From assembly GCF_001720485.1 (NCBI RefSeq), contig NZ_CP017114.1, positions 3,658,001 through 3,722,000 on the forward strand: a stretch of DNA of 64,000 bases. The letters are read 5' to 3'. Shown here one piece after another: positions 19,700-27,913 of the stretch (position 1 is the first letter of the stretch; the number at the start of each line of letters is the position of its first letter). The stretch comes from Cobetia marina (GTDB lineage: Bacteria; Pseudomonadota; Gammaproteobacteria; Pseudomonadales; Halomonadaceae). The notes under the pieces were generated by a model, which was not told the origin of the DNA, ran no database searches, and worked only from the letters and a program-made list of their open reading frames with translations. The translations under genes and the position numbers were made by a program.

Positions 19700-20320
19700 T
19701 CAGGCGGACAGGCCAACGCCCTTCAGCAGCACCCGCGTGACGTTCTGCACCGCCTGCTCGAATTCGCGATCACTCAGCGCCTTGCCCTGATTGAGCACCG
19801 TGATCTGGTGGTCGAAGTCGGCGTAGTGCTGGGTGCTGGCCCAGATCATGTACAGGTAGGCGGAAGCATCGACGTTGTCAATGCGCCCCTCACTGATCCA
19901 CTGGCGCAGGCGTGACTTCTTCATCTCGGCCCACTCGTCGAGCCACACCGTCAGCTCCTCGCCCAGCACCGGCGCGCCCTGCATGATCTCGCTGGCCCAT
20001 ACCTTGGAGCCATACGGACGCTGGCGCGAGTGCATCATCTTGGCGCGAATGTAGGTGGAGAGCACCAGCTGCGGGTCGTCATAGGCTTCGAAGCACAGCG
20101 CATCTTCCTTCCACAGCGCCAGCAGACCATCGAGGACCGCGCGATACAGCGCTTCCTTGGTGCTGAAGTAGTAATGCAGATTGGACTTGGGCAGCTCTAC
20201 CTCGGCGGCAATATCGACCATGCTGGCGCCGACATAGCCCTTGAGAGCGAAGATCTTTTCGGCGGCGAGCAGGATGCGGCCGACATTATCCTTGCGAATC
20301 TGAGACTTGCGAGTGGTCAT
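19700..20320 (-). CDS. rutR: TetR-family regulator, RutR-like
   Basis: The 206-residue repressor has an N-terminal TetR helix-turn-helix (ILLAAEKIFALKGYVGASMVDIAAEVELPKSNLHYYFSTKEALYRAVL, residues about 15-60). The C-terminal ligand-binding domain resembles RutR (SKVWASEIMQGAP; WASTQHYADFDHQI). RutR in E. coli binds uracil or thymine and controls pyrimidine degradation. Here it converges on the preTA operon from the far side of a shared terminator, supporting a role in that pathway. An inverted repeat immediately upstream (20341-20376) is a candidate self-regulation site. Ligand identity is inferred. Confidence 0.82.
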   Translation of the reverse strand: MTTRKSQIRKDNVGRILLAAEKIFALKGYVGASMVDIAAEVELPKSNLHYYFSTKEALYRAVLDGLLALWKEDALCFEAYDDPQLVLSTYIRAKMMHSRQRPYGSKVWASEIMQGAPVLGEELTVWLDEWAEMKKSRLRQWISEGRIDNVDASAYLYMIWASTQHYADFDHQITVLNQGKALSDREFEQAVQNVTRVLLKGVGLSA

Positions 20321-20340
20321 GCGATCCCCTGACGCGGTGC

Positions 20341-20376
20341 TGGCAGTGGGATGAGAATATCATAACCGCACTGCCA
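20341..20376. promoter_or_regulatory. Inverted repeat upstream of the RutR-like gene
   Basis: TGGCAGTG (20341-20348) and CACTGCCA (20369-20376) are perfect 8-bp arms 20 bases apart, starting 21 bases before the regulator's start codon. The position suits an autoregulatory operator, although the arm spacing is wider than in most TetR sites. Confidence 0.4.
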
Positions 20377-20514
20377 ACATGCCTGAGCCGACAGGTTTCG
20401 CGCTCGCGGGCGTCTTTTCTCTACCCCCTCCCCCCTCACCTCTCGCCTCTTGACTCGCTTCCCACTGCTCACCCCTCGGCTTGTCGCCTCACGCTTCAGC
20501 GCGCGCCAGCGGTG

Positions 20515-21732
20515 TCATTCGAAGACCGCCCCATCGATGAAGCCATCCGCCGGCATCGGCACCTGGCCCGCCTCTCCGCTCAGCCACCAGGGCGCCGGAT
20601 GCGTGCCTTCGCTGCGCTCATCCGCCACCGGCACCACCATGCCCAGCTTGCGGGCTGCGCTGCGGTAGAGGTCCGGGCGTACGCAGCGTGCCAGGGTCGC
20701 TTCGAGGTCATTGTCGCTGACTCCCTCGAGATGCCCCCAGCGCTGCATCTGGGCGGCATACCAGCGGGTCTGCGAGCGCCACGGGAAGTTGGCCGCATAG
20801 CGATGGAAGATGGTCCAGCCGGGATTTTCCCGCTGGAACGCCTCCACCGACTGCTCGACATCCACATCGCGCAGTCCACGCGCCACCACCGAAAGCGGCA
20901 CTTCCTGCATGCCTTCATCATGCAGCCACTGCGCGGCCTGCTCACGGTTGCCCGGGCGGTCCAGCCAGGCACAGGCCTTGAGCAGCGCACGAATCAGCGC
21001 CTGATGCGCCAGCGGGTGCTGCTCCGCCCAGTCCTCGCGCACGCCCAGCACCTTTTCCTGTCCGAAGCGCCAGATATCATGACTGCCCGCCACCACCTGC
21101 CCCATGCCCTGCACGGCGGCCAGACTGTTCCAGGGCTCTCCGACACAGAAGCCGTCCAGCGCGCCACTTGCCAGCTGGGCGGCCATCAACGGCGGGGCCA
21201 CCGCACGCATCTCGATGTCGCGATTCGGGTCGATCCCGCCGGCCGCCAGCCAGTAACGCAGCAGATAGCGGTGCGAGGAGAAGGGATGCACGCTGGCAAG
21301 CTTGAGCGCCGCCTCCCCACGCTCGCGGCGCGCCTGCACGTGCGCCGCCAGCGCCCGAGACACCGCCAGCGGAGAGCCCAGGTCATGCCCCTCCTCGGCC
21401 AGCGCCGCCATCAGGGCCCGCGACAGGGTGATGGAGTTGCCGCCCAGATTGAGCGTCATCGCGCTGATCACCGGTGTGGCGCGGCCATCCAGCCCCAGGG
21501 TCGAGGTCAGCGGCATCAGCGCCAGCATCTGCGCGCCCTGCAACACGCCGGTCTGCAGGTCATCGCGCAGTGCCGCCCACGACGGCTGCCACTTGAGCGT
21601 CACGGCCAGCCCCTCCTCACGGAAGAACCCCTGACGCTCCGCCACCACCAGAGGAGCCGCGTCATTGAGCGGCATCAACCCCAGCGTCAACTGATGGCCA
21701 TTGAGAAGAGAATCACTGAGCATCACATCCAC
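20515..21732 (-). CDS. nasS: Nitrate sensor NasS-like (CmpA/NrtA substrate-binding fold)
   Basis: The 405-residue protein has the periplasmic-binding fold of nitrate/bicarbonate receptors NrtA and CmpA (LTLGLMPLNDAAPLVVAERQG; LDGFCVGEPWNSLA; WTIFHRYAANFPWRSQTRWY) but no signal peptide, so it is cytoplasmic. That combination, next to an ANTAR protein gene, is the NasS hallmark. In Azotobacter and Paracoccus, NasS holds NasT inactive until nitrate binds. It is downstream of nasT with a 41-base gap and the same orientation. An alternative in-frame ATG lies three codons in. The neighbouring nitrate transporter makes nitrate the likely ligand. Confidence 0.9.
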   Translation of the reverse strand: MDVMLSDSLLNGHQLTLGLMPLNDAAPLVVAERQGFFREEGLAVTLKWQPSWAALRDDLQTGVLQGAQMLALMPLTSTLGLDGRATPVISAMTLNLGGNSITLSRALMAALAEEGHDLGSPLAVSRALAAHVQARRERGEAALKLASVHPFSSHRYLLRYWLAAGGIDPNRDIEMRAVAPPLMAAQLASGALDGFCVGEPWNSLAAVQGMGQVVAGSHDIWRFGQEKVLGVREDWAEQHPLAHQALIRALLKACAWLDRPGNREQAAQWLHDEGMQEVPLSVVARGLRDVDVEQSVEAFQRENPGWTIFHRYAANFPWRSQTRWYAAQMQRWGHLEGVSDNDLEATLARCVRPDLYRSAARKLGMVVPVADERSEGTHPAPWWLSGEAGQVPMPADGFIDGAVFE

Positions 21733-21773
21733 CTTTTGAACGATCGAAAGAGAAGGACATCACGAGACTCGGC

Positions 21774-22349
21774 TCAGTGCCGACGCGACGCCTTGAGCAG
21801 CTCATCGGCCAGCTCGTGCAATGCCAGACGCCGATTCATCGCGGTCTTGCGCAGATATTGGTAGGCCGCATCCTCCCCCAGTCCGCGACTCTCCATCACC
21901 AGCGCCTTGGCGCGATCCACGCTGCGCCGCTGTATCAGAGTGGTCTGGGTGCGATTGAGTTCGCCCTTGAGGGCACGGTGAGCCTCGAAGCTGGTGATGG
22001 CCACCTCGACCATGCTGCGCACCATCGCCGGCATGACGTGATCCACCACGTAAGCGGACACGCCGGCGCCAGCCGCCTGGCGCACCAGGTCCGGCGCGTC
22101 CTCACTGGCCAGCATGATCATCGGCTTGGGATAGTGACGCCCCAGCTGGCCGAGGTGCTCGAGGGTGTCACGGCTGGGCAGGTCGGCGTCGATGATCACG
22201 GCATCCGGCTGATGGTGCTGCACCAGCGCATGCAGGTCCTCGTGTTCATCGACCCGCAGCGCCACCTCGAAGCCGGCGCTCAACAGCGCCTGCTCCAGAG
22301 CGGCGGAACGCTCGCTGCGCACATCGACGATCAACACGGTCACGGGCAT
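21774..22349 (-). CDS. nasT: ANTAR-domain antiterminator NasT
   Basis: The 191-residue protein has an N-terminal receiver-like domain (VLIVDVRSERSAALEQALLSAGF; PDAVIIDADLPSRDTLEHL) and a C-terminal ANTAR domain (LIQRRSVDRAKALVMESRGLGEDAAYQYLRKTAM). NasT binds paired stem-loops in leader RNAs of nitrate-assimilation operons and prevents termination when released from NasS. It is encoded just before nasS. The divergent nitrate transporter gene has a long leader that could be one of its targets; other targets would be nitrate/nitrite reductase genes outside this window. Confidence 0.92.
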   Translation of the reverse strand: MPVTVLIVDVRSERSAALEQALLSAGFEVALRVDEHEDLHALVQHHQPDAVIIDADLPSRDTLEHLGQLGRHYPKPMIMLASEDAPDLVRQAAGAGVSAYVVDHVMPAMVRSMVEVAITSFEAHRALKGELNRTQTTLIQRRSVDRAKALVMESRGLGEDAAYQYLRKTAMNRRLALHELADELLKASRRH

Positions 22350-22500
22350 ATCAGGCTTCCTTGGCAGTGTGTCAGGCGGTGGTGCCGGGGTGTCAGGCGA
22401 CGCCTCGAGCGATCAGGCACCGACGTCCGAGATCAAGGACGACGGCGTCTTCGCAAGCGGGAGTCGGGATGGCGTCACGCCTCTGACACTGCAGGATTCA
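22350..22500. other. nasT upstream region
   Basis: About 150 bases of non-coding sequence immediately before nasT. No promoter box was assigned with confidence. Confidence 0.35.
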
Positions 22501-22517
22501 TGCCACAAACTGGTGCA
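22501..22517 (+). promoter_or_regulatory. NtrC-like enhancer site 1
   Basis: TGCCACAAACTGGTGCA matches the NtrC dyad TGCACC-N5-GGTGCA at 10 of 12 positions, with a perfect right half. It lies about 250 bases upstream of the sigma-54 promoter candidate. Confidence 0.5.
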
Positions 22518-22563
22518 GCGCTGGCCTTAAAGGCCTTCCGCAGTGCGCAAGGGCGCGCCCGGC

Positions 22564-22580
22564 TGCACAGCAATGATGCA
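22564..22580 (+). promoter_or_regulatory. NtrC-like enhancer site 2
   Basis: TGCACAGCAATGATGCA matches TGCACC-N5-GGTGCA at 10 of 12 positions. It is 63 bases (about six helical turns) from site 1, a spacing suited to cooperative binding. Confidence 0.55.
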
Positions 22581-22722
22581 TGGCGTGATCTGGCGATCTC
22601 TCGCCCGCCACGTGCGCCAGACTGGATCATCCTCACCCCGCCGCGCACCGCCACTGGGCATCGCCCTGATTACTCCCCACTGCTGCCTTGCCCGACATGA
22701 TGATTCCAAGCCCTTGATATGA

Positions 22723-22747
22723 CGGGGGTTGGACGCACAACACCCCC
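22723..22747 (+). other. G/C hairpin preceding the sigma-54 element
   Basis: GGGGG (22724-22728) can pair with CCCCC (22743-22747) around an A/T-containing interior. It lies directly upstream of the -24 element. It may be structural coincidence or part of a longer leader if transcription starts further upstream. Confidence 0.3.
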
Positions 22748-22751
22748 GCAA

Positions 22752-22769
22752 GTGGCGCGCTACTTGCTT
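22752..22769 (+). promoter_or_regulatory. Sigma-54 promoter for the nitrate transporter gene
   Basis: TGGCGCG-CTAC-TTGCTT matches the RpoN consensus TGGCACG-N4-TTGCW, with the invariant GG (22754-22755) and GC (22766-22767) ten bases apart. The predicted start near 22779 leaves an approximately 180-base leader before the transporter ATG. The same bases also form an 8-bp stem (22748-22755 with 22760-22767) followed by TTT, so a terminator reading is an alternative. Confidence 0.6.
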
Positions 22770-22958
22770 TGAGTCAGGCAATGGCAGACAAGCGTGCCAT
22801 GCATCATCCATGACGTGGACCAGGCTCCCGGGAGTACGAGTGCGTCGAACCAGGCCCCTCAATGACGAGGCGCCCCGCTGTCGTTCACAGCTGTTCGACC
22901 ACCCGTCGTGCGCCGAGACCCTGGCGTCCGGCACCGACGCTGTACCAGGAGCCCACTC

Positions 22959-24317
22959 ATGGATATTCGCAACAAGGCCAGCCGTATCCGGCTGTTCAGC
23001 TTCAATACCCCGCAGATGCGCGCCTTCCACATGTCGTGGTTCGCCTTCCACGTCTGCTTCTTCGGCTGGTTCGGCATCGCGCCCTTGATGGCCGTGGTGC
23101 GCGATGACCTCGGCCTGACCAAGACCCAGATCGGCAACACCATCATCGCCTCCGTCGCCATCACGGTGATCGTGCGACTTGCCATCGGCGTGCTGTGTGA
23201 TCGCATCGGGCCACGCAAGGCCTACACCTGGCTGCTGTGCCTCGGCTCTCTGCCGGTGATGTGCATCGGCTTCGCCGACAGCTTCGAATCCTTCTTCCTC
23301 GCCCGTCTGGCCATCGGTGCCATCGGCGCGTCCTTCGTCATCACCCAGTACCATACCTCCGTGATGTTCGGCCCCAACGTGGTCGGCACCGCCAATGCCA
23401 CCACCGCCGGCTGGGGCAACCTGGGCGGCGGCACCACCCAGATGCTGATGCCGCTGGTGATGGCCGGCCTGCTGATGCTGGGCGTCGAGCAGACCCTGGG
23501 CTGGCGTCTGGCGATGGTCGTGCCGGGCATCGTGCTGTTCCTCACCGGGATCGCCTACTACTTCTTCACCCAGGATGCGCCGGACGGCAACTTCAGCGAG
23601 CTGCGTGAGCGTGGGGAGCTGCCGAAAGCCGAGAAGGAATACAGCATGCGCGCCACCTTCGGCGCGGCGGCTCGCGACATCCGTGTCTGGGCCCTGTTCC
23701 TCGTCTACGGCGCCTGCTTCGGGGTCGAGCTGACCATCAACAACGTCGCCGCCATCTACTTCTTCGATCACTTCGACCTCGATCTCGCCACCGCCGGCCT
23801 CATCGCGGGCCTGTTCGGCCTGATGAACCTGTTCGCGCGCACCCTGGGCGGCGTCTTCTCCGACCTGTTCGCCCGTCAGTCCGGCCTCAAGGGTCGCGTG
23901 CGCTGGCTGTTCATCGCGCTGCTGTGTGAAGGCGTGGCGCTGGTCGGCTTCGCCCAGATGGAAACCCTCGCGGTGGCCATCGGCATCATGCTGGTGTTCA
24001 GCCTGTTCGTGCAGATGGCGGAAGGCGCCACCTTCGGGATCGTGCCCTTCGTCAATCGCAAGGCACTGGGCGCGGTGGCCGGTATCGTCGGCGCGGGCGG
24101 CAACGCGGGGGCTGTCGCCGCGGGTTTCCTGTTCCGCAGTGAAGAACTGACCTACCAGGAAGGCCTGATGTATCTGGGCATGGGCGTGATCGTGATCTCG
24201 CTGTTCGCCCTGCTGGTGCGCTTCAGCGCCGCCACCGAGGCCGAGGAAGGCCGCGCCTATGAAGCCGCCGTCGCGGAACGCAAGCAGCAGAGCGACCAGC
24301 AGCCCGTGTCTGTCTGA
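22959..24317 (+). CDS. Nitrate/nitrite transporter (NarK/NasA type, major facilitator superfamily)
   Basis: ATG 22959 follows CAGGAG and gives 452 residues with 12 predicted membrane helices. Family signatures are the nitrate/nitrite porter motif AGWGNLGGGTTQMLMPLV near residue 150, the MFS loop RLAIGVLCDRIGPRKAYT near 70, and a second nitrate-signature-like stretch GIVGAGGNAGAVAAGFLF near 380. It imports nitrate for assimilation, or exchanges nitrate and nitrite. The divergent NasTS regulators and upstream NtrC/sigma-54 signals argue for the assimilatory role. It stands alone on the plus strand and is followed by small direct repeats and a terminator shared with the lipoprotein gene. Confidence 0.93.
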   Translation: MDIRNKASRIRLFSFNTPQMRAFHMSWFAFHVCFFGWFGIAPLMAVVRDDLGLTKTQIGNTIIASVAITVIVRLAIGVLCDRIGPRKAYTWLLCLGSLPVMCIGFADSFESFFLARLAIGAIGASFVITQYHTSVMFGPNVVGTANATTAGWGNLGGGTTQMLMPLVMAGLLMLGVEQTLGWRLAMVVPGIVLFLTGIAYYFFTQDAPDGNFSELRERGELPKAEKEYSMRATFGAAARDIRVWALFLVYGACFGVELTINNVAAIYFFDHFDLDLATAGLIAGLFGLMNLFARTLGGVFSDLFARQSGLKGRVRWLFIALLCEGVALVGFAQMETLAVAIGIMLVFSLFVQMAEGATFGIVPFVNRKALGAVAGIVGAGGNAGAVAAGFLFRSEELTYQEGLMYLGMGVIVISLFALLVRFSAATEAEEGRAYEAAVAERKQQSDQQPVSV

Positions 24318-24359
24318 GCCTGTCTCTTCCTGAGACTTTCTCAAACCTCTGACACATGC

Positions 24360-24402
24360 AGCCCTGATATACGGAGCCCTGATACACGGAGCCCTGACAT
24401 GC
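24360..24402. repeat. Three-copy 15-bp tandem repeat downstream of narK
   Basis: Units AGCCCTGATATACGG, AGCCCTGATACACGG and AGCCCTGACATGC are adjacent and in the same orientation, just before the terminator stem. Confidence 0.8.
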
Positions 24403-24436
24403 AAAGGCCCCGCCTCTTGAGAGGCGGGGCCTTTGT
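24401..24436. terminator. Bidirectional terminator after the nitrate transporter
   Basis: A stem of about 14 bp (AAAGGCCCCGCCTC with GAGGCGGGGCCTTT) has loop TTGA and lies between the converging transporter and lipoprotein genes. Confidence 0.8.
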
Positions 24437-24487
24437 GCATTCACACCTTGCGGTTCGCCGTGCTCGCGAGCGAGTCACGGCCAGCCA

Positions 24488-24655
24488 TCAGCTGTCGGTG
24501 GCGTTCTCGACGCTGTCACCGGCGTCTTCCACGGCGTTGTCCATCTTCTCGCCAGCCTTCTCCATCGGGCCCTCGTCCTCGCAACCGGCGAGTGACAGGC
24601 CACCGAGACCCAGCATGGCAATCATCAGCGAACTACCCAGAGTCTTGAGCTTCAT
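24488..24655 (-). CDS. Small secreted lipoprotein
   Basis: The 55-residue product starts at ATG 24655 with AAGGAG upstream. A signal peptide (MKLKTLGSSLMIAMLGLGG) ends in the lipobox LAGC at about residues 22-25. The mature part is a short acidic amphipathic segment with repeated heptad-like units (MEKAGEKMDNAVEDAGDSV). This size and pattern resemble entericidin-like or hydrophilic stress lipoproteins seen in many proteobacteria. It is a stand-alone gene between two terminators or spacers. Function is unknown. Confidence 0.8.
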   Translation of the reverse strand: MKLKTLGSSLMIAMLGLGGLSLAGCEDEGPMEKAGEKMDNAVEDAGDSVENATDS

Positions 24656-24870
24656 GATGTCTCTCCTTGAATCATCGGTCGGGATAACGCCCCGGCCTGC
24701 ACACCAGTACAGACAACAGCGCGGGGATACACAGGACATGGAGCGGGTGTCGCGCGGTTTCAAGGGTGGCGCAACGCCGAGTTGCAAGGGGATGATCGAG
24801 TGACGAGGCACACCACAGGGCAAGCCCCTTCGAGGAGCCCGGCTCAGAGCGCGAATCTGCGCTCGAGCCA

Positions 24871-24896
24871 GAGGCCCAGGTCAGAGGCCCAGGTCA
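24871..24896. repeat. Perfect 13-bp tandem duplication on the GNAT stop codon
   Basis: GAGGCCCAGGTCA occurs twice in direct succession. On the minus strand each copy reads TGACCTGGGCCTC, and one of them supplies the stop codon of the GNAT gene (24881-24883). Confidence 0.9.
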
Positions 24897-25453
24897 GAGA
24901 AACCATGGTCGAAGAGCACCTCGCCTCCCAGCCCCGCCAGATAGTCCGGCACCAGCTCGATGGCCACGAAGGCGCCAGGCACATCCTCGTGATGGCAATA
25001 AAGGCCGTAATGGCGCGCCGGATGAAAGCCCAGATGTGCATAGAACTCGGCATGACCCGCCGCCACCACGGCGCCCGCTCCCAGCAGACGACAACGCTTG
25101 ACCGCCGAGATCACCAGCCGCTTGCCGATGCCATGACGCTGGTGCTGGGGCAACACCGCCAGAGGCGCCAATGCCATCAGCACGCGCCCCGGACAGCCGG
25201 AGAGTTCCACGCGCGAGGCCATCACATGCCCCAGCAGCCCTCCTTCGCCTTCACTGAGGTGACGCCCGCTTTCCGGGTCAGAGAAGCGCTCGGCCACCAG
25301 CGAGATCTGCGCCAGATCACTGCGACGCAGTCTGTCGCCCAGGCGAGCCTCCCGGTGGCCGGCAAACACGGATTCATGGATGCGGTAGATGCGCTCATGA
25401 TCGATGAGACGTTCTTCACGGATGCGAAGATTATCGGCGGGGTTGTCAGTCAT
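24881..25453 (-). CDS. GNAT-family N-acetyltransferase (YhbS-like)
   Basis: The 190-residue enzyme has the acetyl-CoA binding motif A region (LAPLAVLPQHQRHGIGKRLV, residues about 100-120) and a C-terminal motif B segment (HAEFYAHLGFHPARHYGL). These resemble YhbS-type acetyltransferases of unknown substrate. The ATG at 25453 directly follows a GTG codon that could also initiate; there is no strong ribosome site for either. The gene stands alone on the minus strand. Its stop codon lies inside a 13-bp tandem duplication. Confidence 0.85.
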   Translation of the reverse strand: MTDNPADNLRIREERLIDHERIYRIHESVFAGHREARLGDRLRRSDLAQISLVAERFSDPESGRHLSEGEGGLLGHVMASRVELSGCPGRVLMALAPLAVLPQHQRHGIGKRLVISAVKRCRLLGAGAVVAAGHAEFYAHLGFHPARHYGLYCHHEDVPGAFVAIELVPDYLAGLGGEVLFDHGFSDLGL

Positions 25454-25554
25454 CACGAGTTACCGGTTCAGCGCCCTGTCGATCAGGGCCGTCACCCCCA
25501 AGCTTAGCCACCGCCGTCATGGCCCGCGAGAGTCAATCTACTGCTCAAAAAGCA

Positions 25555-25581
25555 CGATGCCCGCCGAAGTGGCGGGCATCG
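25555..25581 (-). terminator. Rho-independent terminator after dbpA
   Basis: A perfect 11-bp stem (CGATGCCCGCC/GGCGGGCATCG) is followed leftward by GTGCTTTTTG. It lies about 100 bases past the dbpA stop. Confidence 0.75.
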
Positions 25582-25677
25582 AATGACGTGATGACAAGGT
25601 CGTGATCCAGATGAGAGACGTGGGACCTGCCATGTCACTCCTCTGCTGATTTCCACGCCATCAGGCGGGCGCCCCTG

Positions 25678-27078
25678 TCAGCTCTTGAGGCGACGCGCGC
25701 GGAAGGAACGGCCCTTGAGCTTGCCGTTCATCAACTGGGTCAGCGCGGCCTTGGCGACATCGCGCTCCACCGCCACGTAGGTGGTGCGGGCCAGTACCTT
25801 GATCTTGCCGATCTGGCTGCCCGGCAGGCCGCCATCGCCCGTCAGGGCACCGAGGATGTCGCCGGGACGCAGCTTGTCCTTCTTGCCGCCATCGATCTGC
25901 AGCGTCGCCATGCGCGCGCGGAAGGGTTCACGGGTCAGCATGCTCTTCGCCGGCAGCGGCTCGGCTTCCAGCGTCTGCTCGAGGAAATCTCCCAGCTTGG
26001 CCAGGCGATAGTCTTCCTTCTCGGTATACAGCGTACAGGCGATACCGGAGCTGCCCGCGCGACCGGTACGCCCGACACGGTGGACGTGGGCATCGAGGTC
26101 CCGGGCGATCTGGTAATTGAAGACCGCATCCAGCGCGTCGATATCCAGCCCGCGTGCCGCGACGTCCGTGGCCACCAGAATCGAGGTGCTCTTGTTGGCG
26201 AACATCACCAGCGTCTGATCACGCTCGCGCTGCTCCAGATCACCGTGCAGGGCCATGGCACTGAAACCGTGCTCATTGAGGGCATCGCTGACCTCCTGTG
26301 CCTCGCGCTTGGTGTTGCAGAACACCACGCTGGTGTCAGGACGATACTTGAGCAGCAGGATACGCAGCGCCTCGAAACGCGCCTCTTCATCCGCTACCCG
26401 ATGAAACAGCTGACGGATGCTGCTGTCATCGTGGGTGGAGGCGACCTCGATGCTGACCGGCTCCCGCAGGATGCGCTCGGCGATCGGGCGCACGCCATCG
26501 GCGAAGGTCGCGCTGAACAGCAGCGTCTGACGCGCTTCCGGGGTCTCGGCGATGATGGCTTCCAGCACCTCGGCGAAGCCCATGTCGAGCATGCGGTCGG
26601 CCTCGTCCAGCACCAGAGTATTGAGCTCGGCAAGGCTCAGGCTGCCCTTGCGCAGGTGCTCGTCCACACGGCCCGGCGTGCCGACGATGATATGCGCGCC
26701 GTGTTCCAGCGAGCCCAGCTGCGGGCCGAAGGGTGCACCGCCACACAGCGTCAGCACCTTGACGTTATGCAGGCCGCGCGCCAGACGGCGAATCTCGCCG
26801 GCGACCTGATCGGCCAGCTCACGCGTGGGGCACAGCACCAGCGACTGGACACGAAAGCGCGAGACCTTGAGGCGCGACAACAGGCCAAGGCCGAAGGCGG
26901 CGGTCTTGCCGGAGCCCGTCTGGCCCTGGGCGATGACATCGCGCCCTTCCAGCATCGGCGGCAGGCTCTGCGCCTGAATCGGCGTCATGGTGTGATAGTC
27001 GAGCGTCTCCAGATTGGTGAGCAGCTCGGGCGCCAGCGCCAGAGAGGCAAAGGCAGGGGTGGCGGTGGCGTCAGTCAC
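25678..27078 (-). CDS. dbpA: ATP-dependent RNA helicase DbpA
   Basis: The 466-residue DEAD-box helicase starts at GTG 27078 with GAAGGA upstream. Motifs are complete: Q-motif (TPIQAQSLPPML), Walker A AQGQTGSGKTAAF, PTRELADQV, TPGRV, DEAD in VLDEADRMLDMG, SAT in LLFSATF, and VHRVGRTGRAG. The C-terminal 75 residues form the DbpA RNA-binding domain (RPGDILGALTGDGGLPGSQIGKIKV). This domain targets the enzyme to hairpin 92 of 23S rRNA during large-subunit assembly. It is a monocistronic gene with its own terminator. Confidence 0.96.
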   Translation of the reverse strand: MTDATATPAFASLALAPELLTNLETLDYHTMTPIQAQSLPPMLEGRDVIAQGQTGSGKTAAFGLGLLSRLKVSRFRVQSLVLCPTRELADQVAGEIRRLARGLHNVKVLTLCGGAPFGPQLGSLEHGAHIIVGTPGRVDEHLRKGSLSLAELNTLVLDEADRMLDMGFAEVLEAIIAETPEARQTLLFSATFADGVRPIAERILREPVSIEVASTHDDSSIRQLFHRVADEEARFEALRILLLKYRPDTSVVFCNTKREAQEVSDALNEHGFSAMALHGDLEQRERDQTLVMFANKSTSILVATDVAARGLDIDALDAVFNYQIARDLDAHVHRVGRTGRAGSSGIACTLYTEKEDYRLAKLGDFLEQTLEAEPLPAKSMLTREPFRARMATLQIDGGKKDKLRPGDILGALTGDGGLPGSQIGKIKVLARTTYVAVERDVAKAALTQLMNGKLKGRSFRARRLKS

Positions 27079-27913
27079 GAGGACATTCCTTCAGTCGATG
27101 AACAGGCACGAGCCGAACAGGCATGCGTGCGGGCGCAGAGCATAACAGAGCCAGCGCTCGCTCGCCTGCACGCCTCCATCTGCGAATTCACATATCTGCC
27201 GGTTCCTGCCAGCGCGCCGGCCGCGTTCACGTTTGCCATCCTTTCCAACGACACGACAGCTGATCGACTGCTGGTTGTCAGTCCCTTCCTCGCACCAGTC
27301 GATAATCCCCTCGCATGAGGCAAACGATATCGCATTAATGGCAATGAATGATTTTCGTCATCAGCCGTTTTCAATCCTGATTCAGGTCATTTATTAATCC
27401 TGTCCGATTCACCAGAATACCCGTTGACGTTCCTGTCATTTCCCACGTCTTGCGCCACGCCACGAGTGATCGTGCGCGTGTGAGAATTGATTGTCATCGA
27501 TACCTATCGCCATGCCTCAAGCGTTGCATCAAGGGTGCGGACCTCAACGAAAAAGGGACGCACCGGCATCGAGTCTCGTCACTGATCATCGTCTGCATCA
27601 TCTGTGCAACACCCATGTCCCGTCATGAGAGCATCACCGCATCATCACGCCCATTACTCCGCTATCTTGTTGATTAAATTGATATCAATGAGAAATATCA
27701 ATGCCTTTTCATGAAGGCATGACAGCCCGAACACGCTCATACCCTCCGCGTGGGCCAGGGCCGACGACGCCAATGACGCCTTCACGAGCCAGCACAGACT
27801 GGCGCTGAATGGCCACGATCTTCTTGAGGAACAGGGGCTCCACTGGTCAGGAGAAACACCCCGTCATCAAGACAGTTTCAGGACGCAGCGAACCACAAAG
27901 GGAGCAGAACCTG
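27079..27913. other. 835-base intergenic region between dbpA and the flavoprotein gene
   Basis: No convincing gene is seen. The stretch from about 27300 to 27720 is AT-richer than its flanks and should contain both divergent promoters. Notable structures are the perfect palindrome ATTGATATCAAT at 27678-27689 and the stem ATGCCTT/AAGGCAT at 27701-27720. Short plus-strand frames here lack ribosome sites. Confidence 0.5.

Noticed and set aside
27300..27720. Fur box controlling the flavoprotein gene
   Set aside because: Palindromic AT-rich segments are present, but none matches the 7-1-7 Fur pattern well enough, and no siderophore genes adjoin.
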